Shown: positions 51,386-60,700 of the stretch, piece by piece | Layout: each line of letters opens with the position of its first letter | Numbering within the stretch: position 1 is the first letter of the stretch | NCBI RefSeq assembly: GCF_006861795.1 | Contig: NZ_VDGH01000015.1 | Coordinates: 1-64,000 of the forward strand | Direction of reading: 5' to 3' | Source: Psychrobacillus lasiicapitis | GTDB lineage: Bacteria; Bacillota; Bacilli; Bacillales_A; Planococcaceae | DNA: 64,000 nucleotides | Notes under the pieces: generated by a model | Told to the model about the DNA's origin: nothing | What the model saw: only the letters and a program-made list of their open reading frames with translations | Database searches by the model: none | Position numbers and translations under genes: made by a program

Positions 51386-52627
51386 TCACTTTCTTAAATT
51401 GTTCGTCGGGATTTGGATTTGAAAAGCAGTTCCTTCTTTCCTCGTTTCCACACGAATGTCGCCATTCAATGTTTGGATAATTTCTTTCACATGTGAAAGA
51501 CCAATCCCTGTTGCGGCAACTCCCTTATCGTTGTACTTCGTCGTATATCCAGGCTCAAAAATGATCGGTATATCTTCTTTTGGAATTCCTTTACCTGTGT
51601 CCTTTATCAAAAAATATGTATAGCTAGATTTCTCAAAAAGACTTATATGTATTTCTCCTTTATCCCCTATCGCTTCTACGGCATTGGCTACAATATTATT
51701 TAGCAAAGCAAGTAAGGGGATTTGTTTGTCTGTTTCAAAATCCAATTCTGTCAAAATGGAAAAATGAACCTGTTTCCTTAACAACTCACTATATTTTTCA
51801 TTTGCATGGATAACAAGCTGAATTACTTCAGACAAATAGATAGGTTCATCTTTTTTCCCATCTGTTACATTCTTTAATCCTGCTAAAATTCGTTGGGAAT
51901 CTTTTTTCACTTCATGGATTTCCTGTGCAATATGTAATGCTTGTACACTTAATGCTTGCATATTATGTTGCTTTAATTTTCGATACAGATCATGACTAGA
52001 AACAGTAATTTGTTCAATATGATTCATCGATTTTTGCAAATAAAGTGTTTCTGCATATAGCTCAGAATTTACGTTAAGCATTTCTTCCATCCGTTTCTTT
52101 TGCTCCGACATCGCGATGGAACTATACAATCCTACTACAAAATAGCTACGAAGTACTGCCACTCCTAATAGTAATGCCCATTCTTCAAAACCTAAATTCT
52201 CCTGATACATAAACCAGTTTCTTACAAGATGCTCTGTGCCATTGGCGATAAATTCAAATCCAACCCCGAGAGCCCCTAAAATGAAGGGATTAGCCTCGTA
52301 TTTTTCCAAATTTATCATTCGCAATCCTAATGCAAATAAAAAGTAATATAAAAAAGCTGGAGCATGGTCAACAAAACCTACAAAGACTGTATCCCCATGG
52401 AATAATATATCTCTTACCGTTCGAGCAATCACAACAGAAAGCCCTGTTATGGATCCCGTTAAAAGGAGAGAAGCTGGTGGTCGGATAAGGATAAGTAGAA
52501 AGAATGTTATGCTCCCTAGACCAAAACGAAAGGCTTCTCCGCTAAATGGAATTACCTTGAACTCACTTGCCAATACAGTCAACAATACAGTCAGAATGAT
52601 TGCATACTTACTATCTCGTAAAACCAT
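51386..52627 (-). CDS. glnK: Sensor histidine kinase, GlnK type
   Basis: A 413-residue membrane kinase. Residues about 1-185 hold six or so helices forming the sensor. The phospho-acceptor histidine is probably in EIHEVKKDSQRIL (about 240). ATPase motifs NNIVANAVEAIG (N box), DTGKGIP (G1) and GIGLSHVKEI (G2) are intact. It resembles B. subtilis GlnK, which signals glutamine to GlnL. AGGAGAG precedes ATG. First gene of glnK-glnL; gltT follows 115 bases later with its own promoter. Confidence 0.88.
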   Translation of the reverse strand: MVLRDSKYAIILTVLLTVLASEFKVIPFSGEAFRFGLGSITFFLLILIRPPASLLLTGSITGLSVVIARTVRDILFHGDTVFVGFVDHAPAFLYYFLFALGLRMINLEKYEANPFILGALGVGFEFIANGTEHLVRNWFMYQENLGFEEWALLLGVAVLRSYFVVGLYSSIAMSEQKKRMEEMLNVNSELYAETLYLQKSMNHIEQITVSSHDLYRKLKQHNMQALSVQALHIAQEIHEVKKDSQRILAGLKNVTDGKKDEPIYLSEVIQLVIHANEKYSELLRKQVHFSILTELDFETDKQIPLLALLNNIVANAVEAIGDKGEIHISLFEKSSYTYFLIKDTGKGIPKEDIPIIFEPGYTTKYNDKGVAATGIGLSHVKEIIQTLNGDIRVETRKEGTAFQIQIPTNNLRK

Positions 52628-52733
52628 AAAACTCTCCTAGTAAAGCTTATTTAATAATTTGAGTATAACATTGAACAATAAAGAAGAAAAAAAAGACGAA
52701 ACATAAACTTACCTGCTTCGCCTTTTCACTATT

Positions 52734-53078
52734 TTATGCCTTTTTTACAAATTCAGATTTTAACTTCATCGCACCAAAACCATCAATTTTACAATCTATA
52801 TTATGATCACCATCAACTAAACGAATACTTTTAACTTTTGTACCTATTTTTAAAGTAGAAGAGCTGCCTTTTACTTTTAGGTCTTTAATGACAGTTACAG
52901 AATCACCGTCACTTAAAATATTTCCGTTCGCATCTCGCACTATTTGCGTTTCTTCGTTTTCCTCTGCTCCTGCTCCTCCTATAGTCCACTCATGCGCACA
53001 CTCTGGACAAACGTAAATATTACCATCCTCATATGTATATGCTGAATTACACTTTGGGCAGTTAGGTAAGTTATCCAT
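52734..53078 (-). CDS. Zinc-ribbon protein, PhnA/YjdM family
   Basis: A 114-residue protein: N-terminal zinc ribbon CPKCNSAY ... CPECAHEW (four Cys), a flexible acidic link and a C-terminal SH3-like PhnA domain ([15 protein letters not shown] ... [14 protein letters not shown]). Although named for a phosphonate operon in E. coli, its function is not established. GGAGGAGATGAAAGT precedes ATG. Single gene. Confidence 0.88.
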   Translation of the reverse strand: MDNLPNCPKCNSAYTYEDGNIYVCPECAHEWTIGGAGAEENEETQIVRDANGNILSDGDSVTVIKDLKVKGSSSTLKIGTKVKSIRLVDGDHNIDCKIDGFGAMKLKSEFVKKA

Positions 53079-53360
53079 ACTTTCATCTCCTCCATTTCGA
53101 AACAGTTCCTATTATGCCTCTATACTAACATGTCTAGTTTTTTTGACAACTCCTTTACAGAAAAAGCATAAGTCACTGTTACTTTAATAATTAGTTATTT
53201 TAGCAAAGGGTTTTGGTGCTCTAATCGATTCTTTTTGTAGCATTTTATCCTAAGCACTCATGCTTCTTTCACTATTTGGTATAGCATCTGGGAACAATCA
53301 ATAGAAGCTTGCACTTAATAGAGATAACTCGTCGTAAAGAGTTGTATGAAGTATCTCCTG

Positions 53361-53425
53361 GGATTTCCGCTACAGGGCGGACGCTTTCCACGAGCGTTGG
53401 AGTCGCCGCCCTTTCGCTACAATCC
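53361..53425 (-). repeat. Family A2 repeat, short form (copy 4)
   Basis: Reverse-complement copy of the 41442-41566 element lacking 60 interior bases, with identical ends (GGATTTCCGCTACAGGGCGG and CCGCCCTTTCGCTACAATCC). The missing segment is bounded by CAACG direct repeats in the long form, consistent with slippage deletion. Confidence 0.78.
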
Positions 53426-53683
53426 AATAGAGTTTACTATTTACTCCGAATTGATGCACTAGGTCTAGTACTATGTTGCATTTTCTATAGCTAAAAACCT
53501 TTGATTAGTGGAAGAAGATATACTATCTAACGATTGGTATCAATTATTGGAAGCTATCATTGCTTGAATGGCTAATAGCAACCTTACCTGTAATAATAAT
53601 CCTAAATAAGAAATTGCAAGGCAGATGTAAATTAAGCAGCTTTTTTGCATTTAGTTATGGATTAACTAGCAAGTTCTAGGGAG

Positions 53684-53800
53684 TGAAGTGCAAGGCGGCG
53701 ACACCTGCGGGATTAGCGGGACAGGTGAGACCCCGCAGGAGCATTAGCGACGAGGAGGCTCACTGCCCGCCTGGAGCGGAAATCTTAGCGGACATCTTAT
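53684..53800 (+). repeat. Family A repeat (copy 5)
   Basis: Contains GCAAGGCGGCGACACCTGCGG, ACAGGTGAGACCCCGCAGGAG, GACGAGGAGGCTCAC and GCCTGGAGCGGAAATC. Nearly the same as copies 1 and 2. The whole 53.08-53.96 kb gap holds only repeats and a terminator; no gene is supported. Confidence 0.75.
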
Positions 53801-53913
53801 AGGATTTTTAAGACGCATTTTCCCTATATAGCATTTTATATCAAAATGGCACAACTTCTATCACTCGATAAAATTATCCCTACTTCTAGCTTTTTATAAA
53901 TTCCAAAAGCACG

Positions 53914-53947
53914 AAAAAAATCGTCAGTCCATTAGTGGATTGACGAT
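53914..53947 (-). terminator. mqo terminator
   Basis: AATCGTCAGTCC (53919-53930) pairs with GGATTGACGATT (53936-53947) with one G-U; on the minus strand TTTTTTT (53914-53920) follows. Confidence 0.88.
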
Positions 53948-53964
53948 TCTTATGCATACTTTCA

Positions 53965-55503
53965 TTAAACCTTTTCTAACTCCTGTATCTCGTCCTCTGG
54001 GTAATTTCCTCCGTTCAGAATGTCTTCGTCTAAACCAAGCACCTTCGCAGTTGAAGTATGAAGCTCGCGGAAAAGCTCTGGGTTTTCTACTAGAGATACA
54101 CCATACGAAGGAACCATTTCTTTAATCTTTGGTTCCCACTCTTTTGCATGTTGCGGGAAGCACTTATTGATTATTTCAAGCATAACGTGAACTGCAGTAG
54201 ATGCACCTGGAGAGGCACCTAGTAATGCAGCAACTGAACCATCAGCCCCTGTGACAACTTCCGTACCAAATTGAAGCGTACCTTTACCACCTGCCTCGGT
54301 ATCTTTAATCACCTGTACACGCTGTCCTGCTACTACTATATCCCAGTCTTCACTTTTAGCGTTCGGAACAAATTCTCGTAATTCTTCGATGCGTTGTTCT
54401 TTTGATAGCATCAATTGTTGGACTAAGTATTTTGTTAATCCCATGTTTTTTGCTCCTGCCGATAACATAGTTAATACGTTATTTGGCTTTACAGAGCCTA
54501 ATAAGTCCATATTAGAACCGGTTTTTAAGAATTTTGGCGAGAAGCCGGCAAACGGTCCAAATAGTAATGATTTTTTATTGTCAATATATCGAGTATCCAG
54601 ATGTGGCACCGACATTGGAGGTGCACCAACTGCAGCTTTACCATAAACTTTTGCATGGTGTTGCTCTACAATCTCAGGGTTTTTACATACTAGGAATAGC
54701 CCACTTACCGGGAATCCACCAACATGCTTACTTTCCGGTATACCTGTTTTTTGCAGTAAAGGTAAGCTTCCCCCTCCACCGCCGATGAAGACAAACTTCG
54801 CATTAAGATATTCGAGTTTACCGCTATCGCTTTGTACTTTCACTTCCCATAAACCATCGGGCGTGCGTTTAAGGTCATTCACTTGATGATTGTATCTAAT
54901 ATCCACATTTTTACTTGCTAAGTGGTCAATTAACATGCGCGTTAAAGCACCAAAGTTTACATCAGTTCCGGAATCTATTTTTGTCGCCGCTATAGGTTTA
55001 TCTAAAGTTCGATCTTTTAACATTAACGGAATCCATTCCTTCAGTTTTTCTGGGTTATCGGAAAACTCCATCCCTTCAAACAATGGATTAGTTGAAAGCG
55101 CTTCAAAACGATTTTTTAAAAACTGTACATTTTTTTCTCCCTGTACATAGCTTATATGTGGTAATGGCATGATAAAGTCTTGTGGATTACTAATAAGATC
55201 ACTTTCTACAAGATAAGACCAAAACTGTCTAGAGAGTTGAAACTGCTCGTTAATTTTTATCGCTTTACTGATATCTACTGTTCCATCTGGTTTTTCAGTT
55301 GTGTAGTTTAGCTCGCATAGTGCCGAATGCCCTGTTCCCGCATTATTCCACTCATTCGAACTTTCCTCACCTGGTTTGTCCAGTTTTTCGAATACTGTAA
55401 TTTTCCAGTCTGGTGCTAATTCTTTCAGCAATGTTCCCAAAGTTGCACTCATGACTCCGGCACCAATTAAGATAACATCTGTATTTGTTTGTCCGTTACT
55501 CAT
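53965..55503 (-). CDS. mqo: Malate:quinone oxidoreductase
   Basis: A 512-residue FAD flavoprotein. The dinucleotide motif [15 protein letters not shown] lies at residues about 9-23, then [21 protein letters not shown], the Mqo signature. [15 protein letters not shown] and [21 protein letters not shown] follow. It oxidises malate to oxaloacetate and passes electrons to menaquinone at the membrane, bypassing malate dehydrogenase. ATG 55503 with AAGGAT upstream fits the family N-terminus; the frame is open for 31 codons further but without a ribosome site. Single gene. Confidence 0.94.
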   Translation of the reverse strand: MSNGQTNTDVILIGAGVMSATLGTLLKELAPDWKITVFEKLDKPGEESSNEWNNAGTGHSALCELNYTTEKPDGTVDISKAIKINEQFQLSRQFWSYLVESDLISNPQDFIMPLPHISYVQGEKNVQFLKNRFEALSTNPLFEGMEFSDNPEKLKEWIPLMLKDRTLDKPIAATKIDSGTDVNFGALTRMLIDHLASKNVDIRYNHQVNDLKRTPDGLWEVKVQSDSGKLEYLNAKFVFIGGGGGSLPLLQKTGIPESKHVGGFPVSGLFLVCKNPEIVEQHHAKVYGKAAVGAPPMSVPHLDTRYIDNKKSLLFGPFAGFSPKFLKTGSNMDLLGSVKPNNVLTMLSAGAKNMGLTKYLVQQLMLSKEQRIEELREFVPNAKSEDWDIVVAGQRVQVIKDTEAGGKGTLQFGTEVVTGADGSVAALLGASPGASTAVHVMLEIINKCFPQHAKEWEPKIKEMVPSYGVSLVENPELFRELHTSTAKVLGLDEDILNGGNYPEDEIQELEKV

Positions 55504-55839
55504 TTTTACCATATCCTTATATGTGAAGTTTTGCAGAAAGGATGTAAACGCTCCTTCTTTGGCGTCATAATAAGACAAGACGCAACCTGGGAACACATCT
55601 TTTCTATATCAATATCCTTTTATTAGTTTATCATAGTTATTTTAATAATAAAACATCCCTATCTCAATCTATGTCGCATATTGTAGTTTTAAGTCATGGA
55701 ATATAAGAGAATTCATGGAAAACTCTTGGCGTAATATGTTTTTTGTCACATGAGCTTCCGTAGACCTCACCAATCAAGCCAGTTTCTTTTTTAATTAACA
55801 TTCTCTATGTATTACTATATATTTAAACTAGGTGATGAG

Positions 55840-56616
55840 ATGAATACAAAAATATACGTAAACAATGAAAAATTCATAGCAGGTATAAGCTTGAAAGATA
55901 GTCGGGAACCAGAGCAAAACAATATGGCACTTCATGTATGTGAAAACATAGATCAGGTAGTAGAAAATCGTCAGAAACTGGCTGCATCTTTAAATTGCGG
56001 GCTGGAGACTTTTGTTTGTGCCAATCAAACGCATAGCGCTAATTTCCACCGAGTAACACTCGATGACAAAGGCCGAGGAGCTGATACGATAGATAACGCC
56101 ATAGCGGATACAGATGCCTTGTATACATATGAGTCGGATCTGTTATTATGTAGCTTCACCGCTGATTGTGTTCCCGTAATCTTCTTCAATGAGCAAACGG
56201 GCCTCATTGGTGTCATTCATTCTGGATGGCAAGGTACTGTCAAAGAAATTACATGGAAGCTTTTTGAACATTTAAAGCAAGTTGAACAATGTAATATACA
56301 GGATATACACGTCCAACTTGGGCCAGCCCTTAGTCAGGAAAAATTTGAAGTGGATGAAGATGTATATGTTCAATTTAAAAAGCTAGGTTATGCAGATGAT
56401 TTTATTTATTACAATGACGAAACATGCAAGTATCACATTGATAACCAGTTAACCGTGAAAAAACAGTGTGAGTTAGCAGGAATCTCTTCTACGCAAATTA
56501 CATTAGACCAGACTTGTACATTTATGAGCCCGAATGGATTCTCCTATCGACAAGACAAAAAAAGTGGAAGACATATGAGTTTTATTATGAAAAAGGGCGC
56601 TTACGATAGAGCTTAA
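55840..56616 (+). CDS. pgeF: Peptidoglycan editing factor PgeF (multicopper-oxidase-like, YfiH/YlmD family)
   Basis: A 258-residue YfiH-family protein. The Zn/Cu-type ligands are NQTHSANF, FTADCVPVIF and GVIHSGWQGTVKEI. Members hydrolyse purine nucleosides or edit muramyl precursors; the YfiH clade in Gram-negatives corrects L-Ser misincorporation. Start 55840 follows AGGTGATGAG; a longer frame has no ribosome site. Stand-alone paralog of the ylmD type usually found in the division cluster. Confidence 0.86.
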   Translation: MNTKIYVNNEKFIAGISLKDSREPEQNNMALHVCENIDQVVENRQKLAASLNCGLETFVCANQTHSANFHRVTLDDKGRGADTIDNAIADTDALYTYESDLLLCSFTADCVPVIFFNEQTGLIGVIHSGWQGTVKEITWKLFEHLKQVEQCNIQDIHVQLGPALSQEKFEVDEDVYVQFKKLGYADDFIYYNDETCKYHIDNQLTVKKQCELAGISSTQITLDQTCTFMSPNGFSYRQDKKSGRHMSFIMKKGAYDRA

Positions 56617-56653
56617 CATTCAAAAGTGTTTATTACATTTGAATACTATATAA

Positions 56654-56684
56654 AAAAGGACCTAGGCTGTAGGTCCTTTTATAA
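56654..56684. terminator. Bidirectional terminator
   Basis: AAAAGGACCT (56654-56663) and AGGTCCTTTT (56671-56680), 7-nt loop, between pgeF and the convergent LysM-CAP gene. Confidence 0.88.
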
Positions 56685-56704
56685 TTGACTATATTTATCT
56701 ACGC

Positions 56705-57313
56705 TTACTTTTGTATAAACATTTGGGTCCAGTAATTACCGTCCTTCACGTATCCTACTCCAATATGCGTGAAGTTTTTATTGAGAATGTTTGCTCTATG
56801 TCCTTCGCTATTCATCCATGCTTTTACTACATCAGCTGCAGACTGTTGACCTTTTGCAATGTTTTCTCCAGCTGCTTTATATGTAACTCCATAGGCTTTC
56901 ATCATATCGAACGGTGAACCATAAGTTGGACTTGTGTGATCGAAATAATTCTTATCATGCATATCTTGAGACTTTGCTTCTGCTACTCTTGCAAGCTCCC
57001 AATCGTCTTTAAGTGCTGGAAGCCCAGCATTTGCTCGTTCTATGTTTATAAGCTTAATCACTTCTTGCTCTACACTTGCTTGTTCTTTTGTTGGAACATT
57101 AATCTTTTGACCAGCGTAGATAAGATTTGGATTTGCAAGCTGTGGATTTGCCTCGATTAATTCCTGAACTCCTGTTTGTGTTTTCGATGCTATTTTCCAT
57201 AGTGTGTCTCCCCCTTCGACTGAATATGAACTATCCGCCATAGCGCTCATCGGTACTAATAATGATATAGATAAAACAGAAGCAATCGTAGCTTTCCCTA
57301 ATTTTTTTAGCAT
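56705..57313 (-). CDS. Secreted LysM-CAP domain protein
   Basis: A 202-residue exported protein: signal peptide (1-26, ending AMADS), one LysM repeat (about 30-74, YSVEGGDTLWKIA) and a C-terminal CAP/SCP domain (about 80-202) with HTSPTYGSPFD, AGENIAKGQ, WMNSEGHRANILN and the YWTQMF end. Of the YkwD type, common in spore and cell-wall fractions of Bacillales; function not settled. The ATG at 57313 is the signal-peptide start; its ribosome site GGAAGG is buried in a 5' leader hairpin. Confidence 0.9.
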   Translation of the reverse strand: MLKKLGKATIASVLSISLLVPMSAMADSSYSVEGGDTLWKIASKTQTGVQELIEANPQLANPNLIYAGQKINVPTKEQASVEQEVIKLINIERANAGLPALKDDWELARVAEAKSQDMHDKNYFDHTSPTYGSPFDMMKAYGVTYKAAGENIAKGQQSAADVVKAWMNSEGHRANILNKNFTHIGVGYVKDGNYWTQMFIQK

Positions 57314-57320
57314 TATATTC

Positions 57321-57395
57321 AATCCTTCCAATTCGGTATATATTCATAGTAAGTAGTTTCATAGAGTTATTCACTACTTAATATATGGAAGGATT
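57321..57395 (-). promoter_or_regulatory. 5' leader hairpin covering the LysM-CAP ribosome binding site
   Basis: On the minus strand AATCCTTCCA (57395-57386) pairs perfectly with TGGAAGGATT (57330-57321), which contains the GGAAGG ribosome site. Nested pairs TAAGTAGT/ACTACTTA (57350-57357 and 57373-57380) extend the stem. This would block translation unless opened, as RNA thermometers do. Confidence 0.6.
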
Positions 57396-57404
57396 TTTAC
57401 GATT

Positions 57405-57437
57405 TTATTACATATGTAATAAATAATTTTTAATCAA
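57405..57437 (-). promoter_or_regulatory. LysM-CAP promoter with palindromic operator
   Basis: On the minus strand TTGATT (57432-57437), 17-bp spacer, TATGTA (57409-57414). The 18-bp palindrome TTATTACATATGTAATAA (57405-57422) covers the -10. Transcription would begin near 57402, just before the leader hairpin. Confidence 0.55.
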
Positions 57438-57532
57438 TAGAGTTGCAACGCTTTCTTCTAATGACTTCGGTAATATAATTGAAATATAGCTTGAATAGGT
57501 AAAAGTTACCTCTAACAATTCCGCTATTCATA

Positions 57533-58321
57533 TTAGTTATCCCATACTTCTTTTAATGTTTCTCTAAACAAAACATCTAGTTTTTCTGTAGGGTCTTCTA
57601 TTTTCATTGCTAAAGTTTTAATATAAGCTTCAAGTCGCACCATTTCACTTTCTAAAAATTCATTGATCACTTCAATTCGCGGCTCCATGTCTAACTCATC
57701 TCCTTTTATCTTTCGTTCTAGAAGATGATTGATCTCGTTTTTTAAATTATCATTTAAAATCATAGCTTGTAGTAATTCATGAAAGTCAATTGGTGGTACT
57801 GTTTTATACTCTTCAATCCATTTGCAGGCCAAGATAGGTCGAAGCACATAAAAGTACTTCTTTATTTTCACTTCAGAGCCTTGTAGATATTCTCGATAAT
57901 TGTTTTTCGCCATATTTAAGTAATGGTACAAGCTTGCATTTGGATAAAAGACTTCAGATTCTAAGGCTCGCAATTTGTCGACAAATGAGTACTGTTGAAA
58001 ATAAATAATATTACTCCGCATCCACTCCAAAAGAGGTGGATTACTCTTTCTAAACAAACGCAAAGCTTTTGTGATTTCCCAACCACTTATATCTAATAAA
58101 TCATTGATCGGTACTTCAATTACATCTCTCTTCTTACCAATTCCTTGTGGATCAATCGAAAGATACCACTCTGGTTGATGAACATAAATAAATCGTACAT
58201 CGTAATCGCTATCTTTAGAAGGAAAACCCCAAGCACGGCTTCCCGATTCGACAGCATATAAAACCTTTACTTGAAATTTTTCTTCAATTTCTAGCAATTT
58301 TTTTAGGATAATTTCATTCAT
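57533..58321 (-). CDS. Nucleotidyltransferase-fold protein (YcgL/COG3541-like)
   Basis: A 262-residue protein with the minimal nucleotidyltransferase motif GSRAWGFPSKDSDYDVRF (about 27-44), where GS and DxD are the catalytic elements. Downstream helical regions match the COG3541 predicted RNA-repair/DNA polymerase-beta group. Substrate unknown; no HEPN partner gene adjoins it, so it is not an obvious MNT/HEPN toxin-antitoxin. AGGTTC-type ribosome site (GGGGAGG on minus) precedes ATG. Confidence 0.82.
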   Translation of the reverse strand: MNEIILKKLLEIEEKFQVKVLYAVESGSRAWGFPSKDSDYDVRFIYVHQPEWYLSIDPQGIGKKRDVIEVPINDLLDISGWEITKALRLFRKSNPPLLEWMRSNIIYFQQYSFVDKLRALESEVFYPNASLYHYLNMAKNNYREYLQGSEVKIKKYFYVLRPILACKWIEEYKTVPPIDFHELLQAMILNDNLKNEINHLLERKIKGDELDMEPRIEVINEFLESEMVRLEAYIKTLAMKIEDPTEKLDVLFRETLKEVWDN

Positions 58322-58550
58322 TAAAAGAACCTCCCCAAATTTAAATTTATATTTTATTTACGTTAACTTTATTCTTTGTACTTTTGGACAGTCAGAATGC
58401 TTATCGTGTCTACCGATCTTTCACTTAACTATGATATATTAGCCTGGTTGTTTTGGGCATCAAAGAGGTATTCTAACAATATTTGCTAAAGTTAGGTTTG
58501 GTTACGGCTACTCACTCTACCAAATCAATATCGCGTTAGCAAGCATAAAA

Positions 58551-58585
58551 AGCAGGGAGTTCATTCGTAATTTCCCTGCTTTTTT
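58551..58585 (-). terminator. Hairpin after the LURP gene
   Basis: AGCAGGGA (58551-58558) and TCCCTGCT (58573-58580) with flanking A and T runs; acts in either direction. Confidence 0.7.
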
Positions 58586-58615
58586 ATATTATTTTTTTGG
58601 CTTTAAAGAGAAACG

Positions 58616-59113
58616 TTACATCGTTGCTGCCGAAGAAGCAGCTGCTTGATCAGCCTTGACACAATCGATAGCGACAACGATCGCTATGATGACGCCCTCC
58701 ATTTCTTGATCCAATATTTGAACTTGGTAGCTATCGCCCCAAGTAAACCATTCCTTACTTACTTTTCCTACAACTTTTCCATGCTGTAACACTTGAAAAT
58801 CCATATCCCACCAGTTACCATGTACCTCCACACCTGCTGCATCAATCGTATAGCGGGCCTTAAAAAAGGAAAACTCCTTCTTTATCGTTAACACTTCCCG
58901 GCCATCTACTTCTACAAAAAACTTAGGTAAAAAACTGAATACCTTTTTTGTAATGAGCGCTATTTCCTCTCTTGTTGTATCCATAATGGAGAAAGTCTTT
59001 GGAATTTGCATAAAGCTGCCCTCCACAAAGTAAACATCTCTCTCCTGCTGATCCTTTACCGTAAATTTGCCACCTAGGCTGAATACCTTTTGTTTTATAT
59101 AAAGTTGCTTCAT
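58616..59113 (-). CDS. LURP-one-related (LOR/YxjI-like) protein
   Basis: A 165-residue Tubby-like beta-barrel protein. Segments MKQLYIKQKVFSLGGKFTV, FSFFKARYTIDAAGVEVHG and VGKVSKEWFTWGDSYQV are the family signature. No catalytic residues are known and the role is unclear; the fold binds lipids or acts as scaffold. AGGGAGG precedes ATG. Single gene. Confidence 0.85.
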   Translation of the reverse strand: MKQLYIKQKVFSLGGKFTVKDQQERDVYFVEGSFMQIPKTFSIMDTTREEIALITKKVFSFLPKFFVEVDGREVLTIKKEFSFFKARYTIDAAGVEVHGNWWDMDFQVLQHGKVVGKVSKEWFTWGDSYQVQILDQEMEGVIIAIVVAIDCVKADQAAASSAATM

Positions 59114-59223
59114 ACGACGGCCTCCCTCCGATATAATATAGTACTTAAATTATACCATTGTTCGAATTTTGGTACTCCGAAGACAAGCATAAATAGGATA
59201 CATTAGAGAATGAAGTTACTCAG

Positions 59224-59742
59224 ATGGAGCATATAAAGCAACAAACACTATTATCAAATGCACAAAAATCCTTTGATGAATTACTTGCTTTAATTGAGAG
59301 TATTCCCTTACGAAATAGGAAATTATCGATTGAGACAACCGAGAGAGATAAAAATTTCCGTGATATTTTGATGCATTTATATGAATGGCATGCAATGCTT
59401 GAAAGATGGTATCGCGAAGGAAGGGATGGGGATTCACCCGAAATGCCAGCTCCAGGTTATAAATGACGCAATATTGACGATCTTAACTTACAAATCTGGC
59501 GAAACTAGCAAGATGTAAAATTATCTACAGCTATAAAAAGAGTAAAACTCAGCCATCAGCGAATTATGCGACTAATGGAAGGTCATAATGATGAAGAAAT
59601 ATTTACAAAAAAGTATTACAAATGGACAAAAACGAGCAACCTCTATAGTTATTTTGCAGCCAATACTACCAATCACTACAAGTGGGCAATTAAAAAATGT
59701 GAAATCCTAGCGGAGCAAATTAAAAGTAAAAAAACCACCTAA
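59224..59742 (+). pseudogene. ClbS/DfsB-family (DUF1706) gene with two in-frame stop codons
   Basis: One frame of 172 codons from ATG 59224 to TAA 59740 is interrupted by TGA (59464-59466) and TAG (59506-59508). The N-part SFDELLALIESIP, RDKNFRDILMHLYEWHAML and the C-part EEIFTKKYYKWTKTSNLYSYFAA, YKWAIKKCEI form one ClbS/DfsB four-helix bundle. The TGA stands where the family usually has Trp. Both stops are single-base changes with the frame preserved, so the gene was lost recently; a mixed readthrough product is unlikely. Followed by a hairpin terminator. Confidence 0.85.
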
Positions 59743-59778
59743 GACGATATAAAATCAAGGTTTTAGGTGGTATTTTTA
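59734..59778 (+). terminator. Terminator after the ClbS/DfsB pseudogene
   Basis: ACCACCTAA (59734-59742) and TTAGGTGGT (59763-59771) pair, then ATTTTTATT. Confidence 0.75.
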
Positions 59779-59826
59779 TTGATTTCATATACTTTTGTTA
59801 TTCCGTATTAATCGAAAATGGAACGA

Positions 59827-60252
59827 TTAAAGCATTTTACCTGTATAGAAAGAGCTAGCTAATTGGTCAAAATCATAGTCTTTCAATTCTTCTAAAGTAA
59901 TATTTGCATGCGAACCTTCATGTACCATTAAATTACTGTTTGGACCAAGATGGATTAAAATAACTGGTTTGTCAGTGGCGTAAGCATAACCAAGTTCCCA
60001 CGCTGTTCCACTGTCCGAATAGTTACCATGATAGATACCTACAACTATTTCCGCCCACTTAATATGTTTTATATCGTTCATAAATGTTTCAATGGACCAT
60101 TGACGTGAACCCACCTCAACACGTTCATCAATTGGATTTCGAAGCGGTGAAAATACTTTCAAACCTTTTTCTGCCAAAATTGCCTCCACCTGTTCTAAGC
60201 ATTCAATCTCCTTCTCATTAAAAAAGGGACTAGCTAAATAAACTCTTTTCAT
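59827..60252 (-). CDS. Nucleoside 2-deoxyribosyltransferase family protein
   Basis: A 141-residue enzyme of the N-deoxyribosyltransferase family. MKRVYLASPFFNEKE at the N-terminus and GTAWELGYAYATDKPV with the catalytic Glu are typical. Expected role: transfer of deoxyribose between nucleobases in salvage, or hydrolysis of nucleotides. AAGGAG lies 9 bases before ATG 60252; a longer frame lacks a ribosome site. Single gene. Confidence 0.85.
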   Translation of the reverse strand: MKRVYLASPFFNEKEIECLEQVEAILAEKGLKVFSPLRNPIDERVEVGSRQWSIETFMNDIKHIKWAEIVVGIYHGNYSDSGTAWELGYAYATDKPVILIHLGPNSNLMVHEGSHANITLEELKDYDFDQLASSFYTGKML

Positions 60253-60617
60253 TATTTTATTCTCCTTCCATTTTCGATAATTATTTACAACGGTTGAACC
60301 TTTAACACTTCTTAGCCAATTGTATCCCAAATGCTCTTCCATTCAAACACCTCGAATAAATACTAAAATCCTTTTTAGAAATTAGCTACCAAGCAAGGAT
60401 CTATTTGCCAATCTTTTATATTAAGGTTCTCTGTTACTAATGTAAATGCGTTTTCCCAATAAACACTTATAATATTTAGAAGAGTGATACATGTGCAAAC
60501 AAATAAGCCTGCCTTAATAGGTGAGCGAGAAGTAAACTTCTTGAAATATAAAAAGTATTGATACAGGGATTCTTACTTCCGGAAGAAAAATATTTTCCTC
60601 CCCACCCTTTTCTATAC

Positions 60618-60656
60618 AAAAAAACTTCTAGCCGATAAACAGGGGCTAGAAGCTTT
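60618..60656 (-). terminator. gltS terminator
   Basis: CTTCTAGCC (60625-60633) and GGCTAGAAG (60644-60652); on the minus strand TTTTTTTGTAT follows. The 60.34-60.60 kb stretch before it holds nothing recognisable. Confidence 0.85.
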
Positions 60657-60700
60657 TTTAAAATCAGAGTAGTTAATCTGGAAACAGTCATTCCAATAAC

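Noticed and set aside
57533-58321. MNT/HEPN toxin-antitoxin module
   Set aside because: The nucleotidyltransferase-fold gene is full-size for the COG3541 group and has no HEPN partner on either side.
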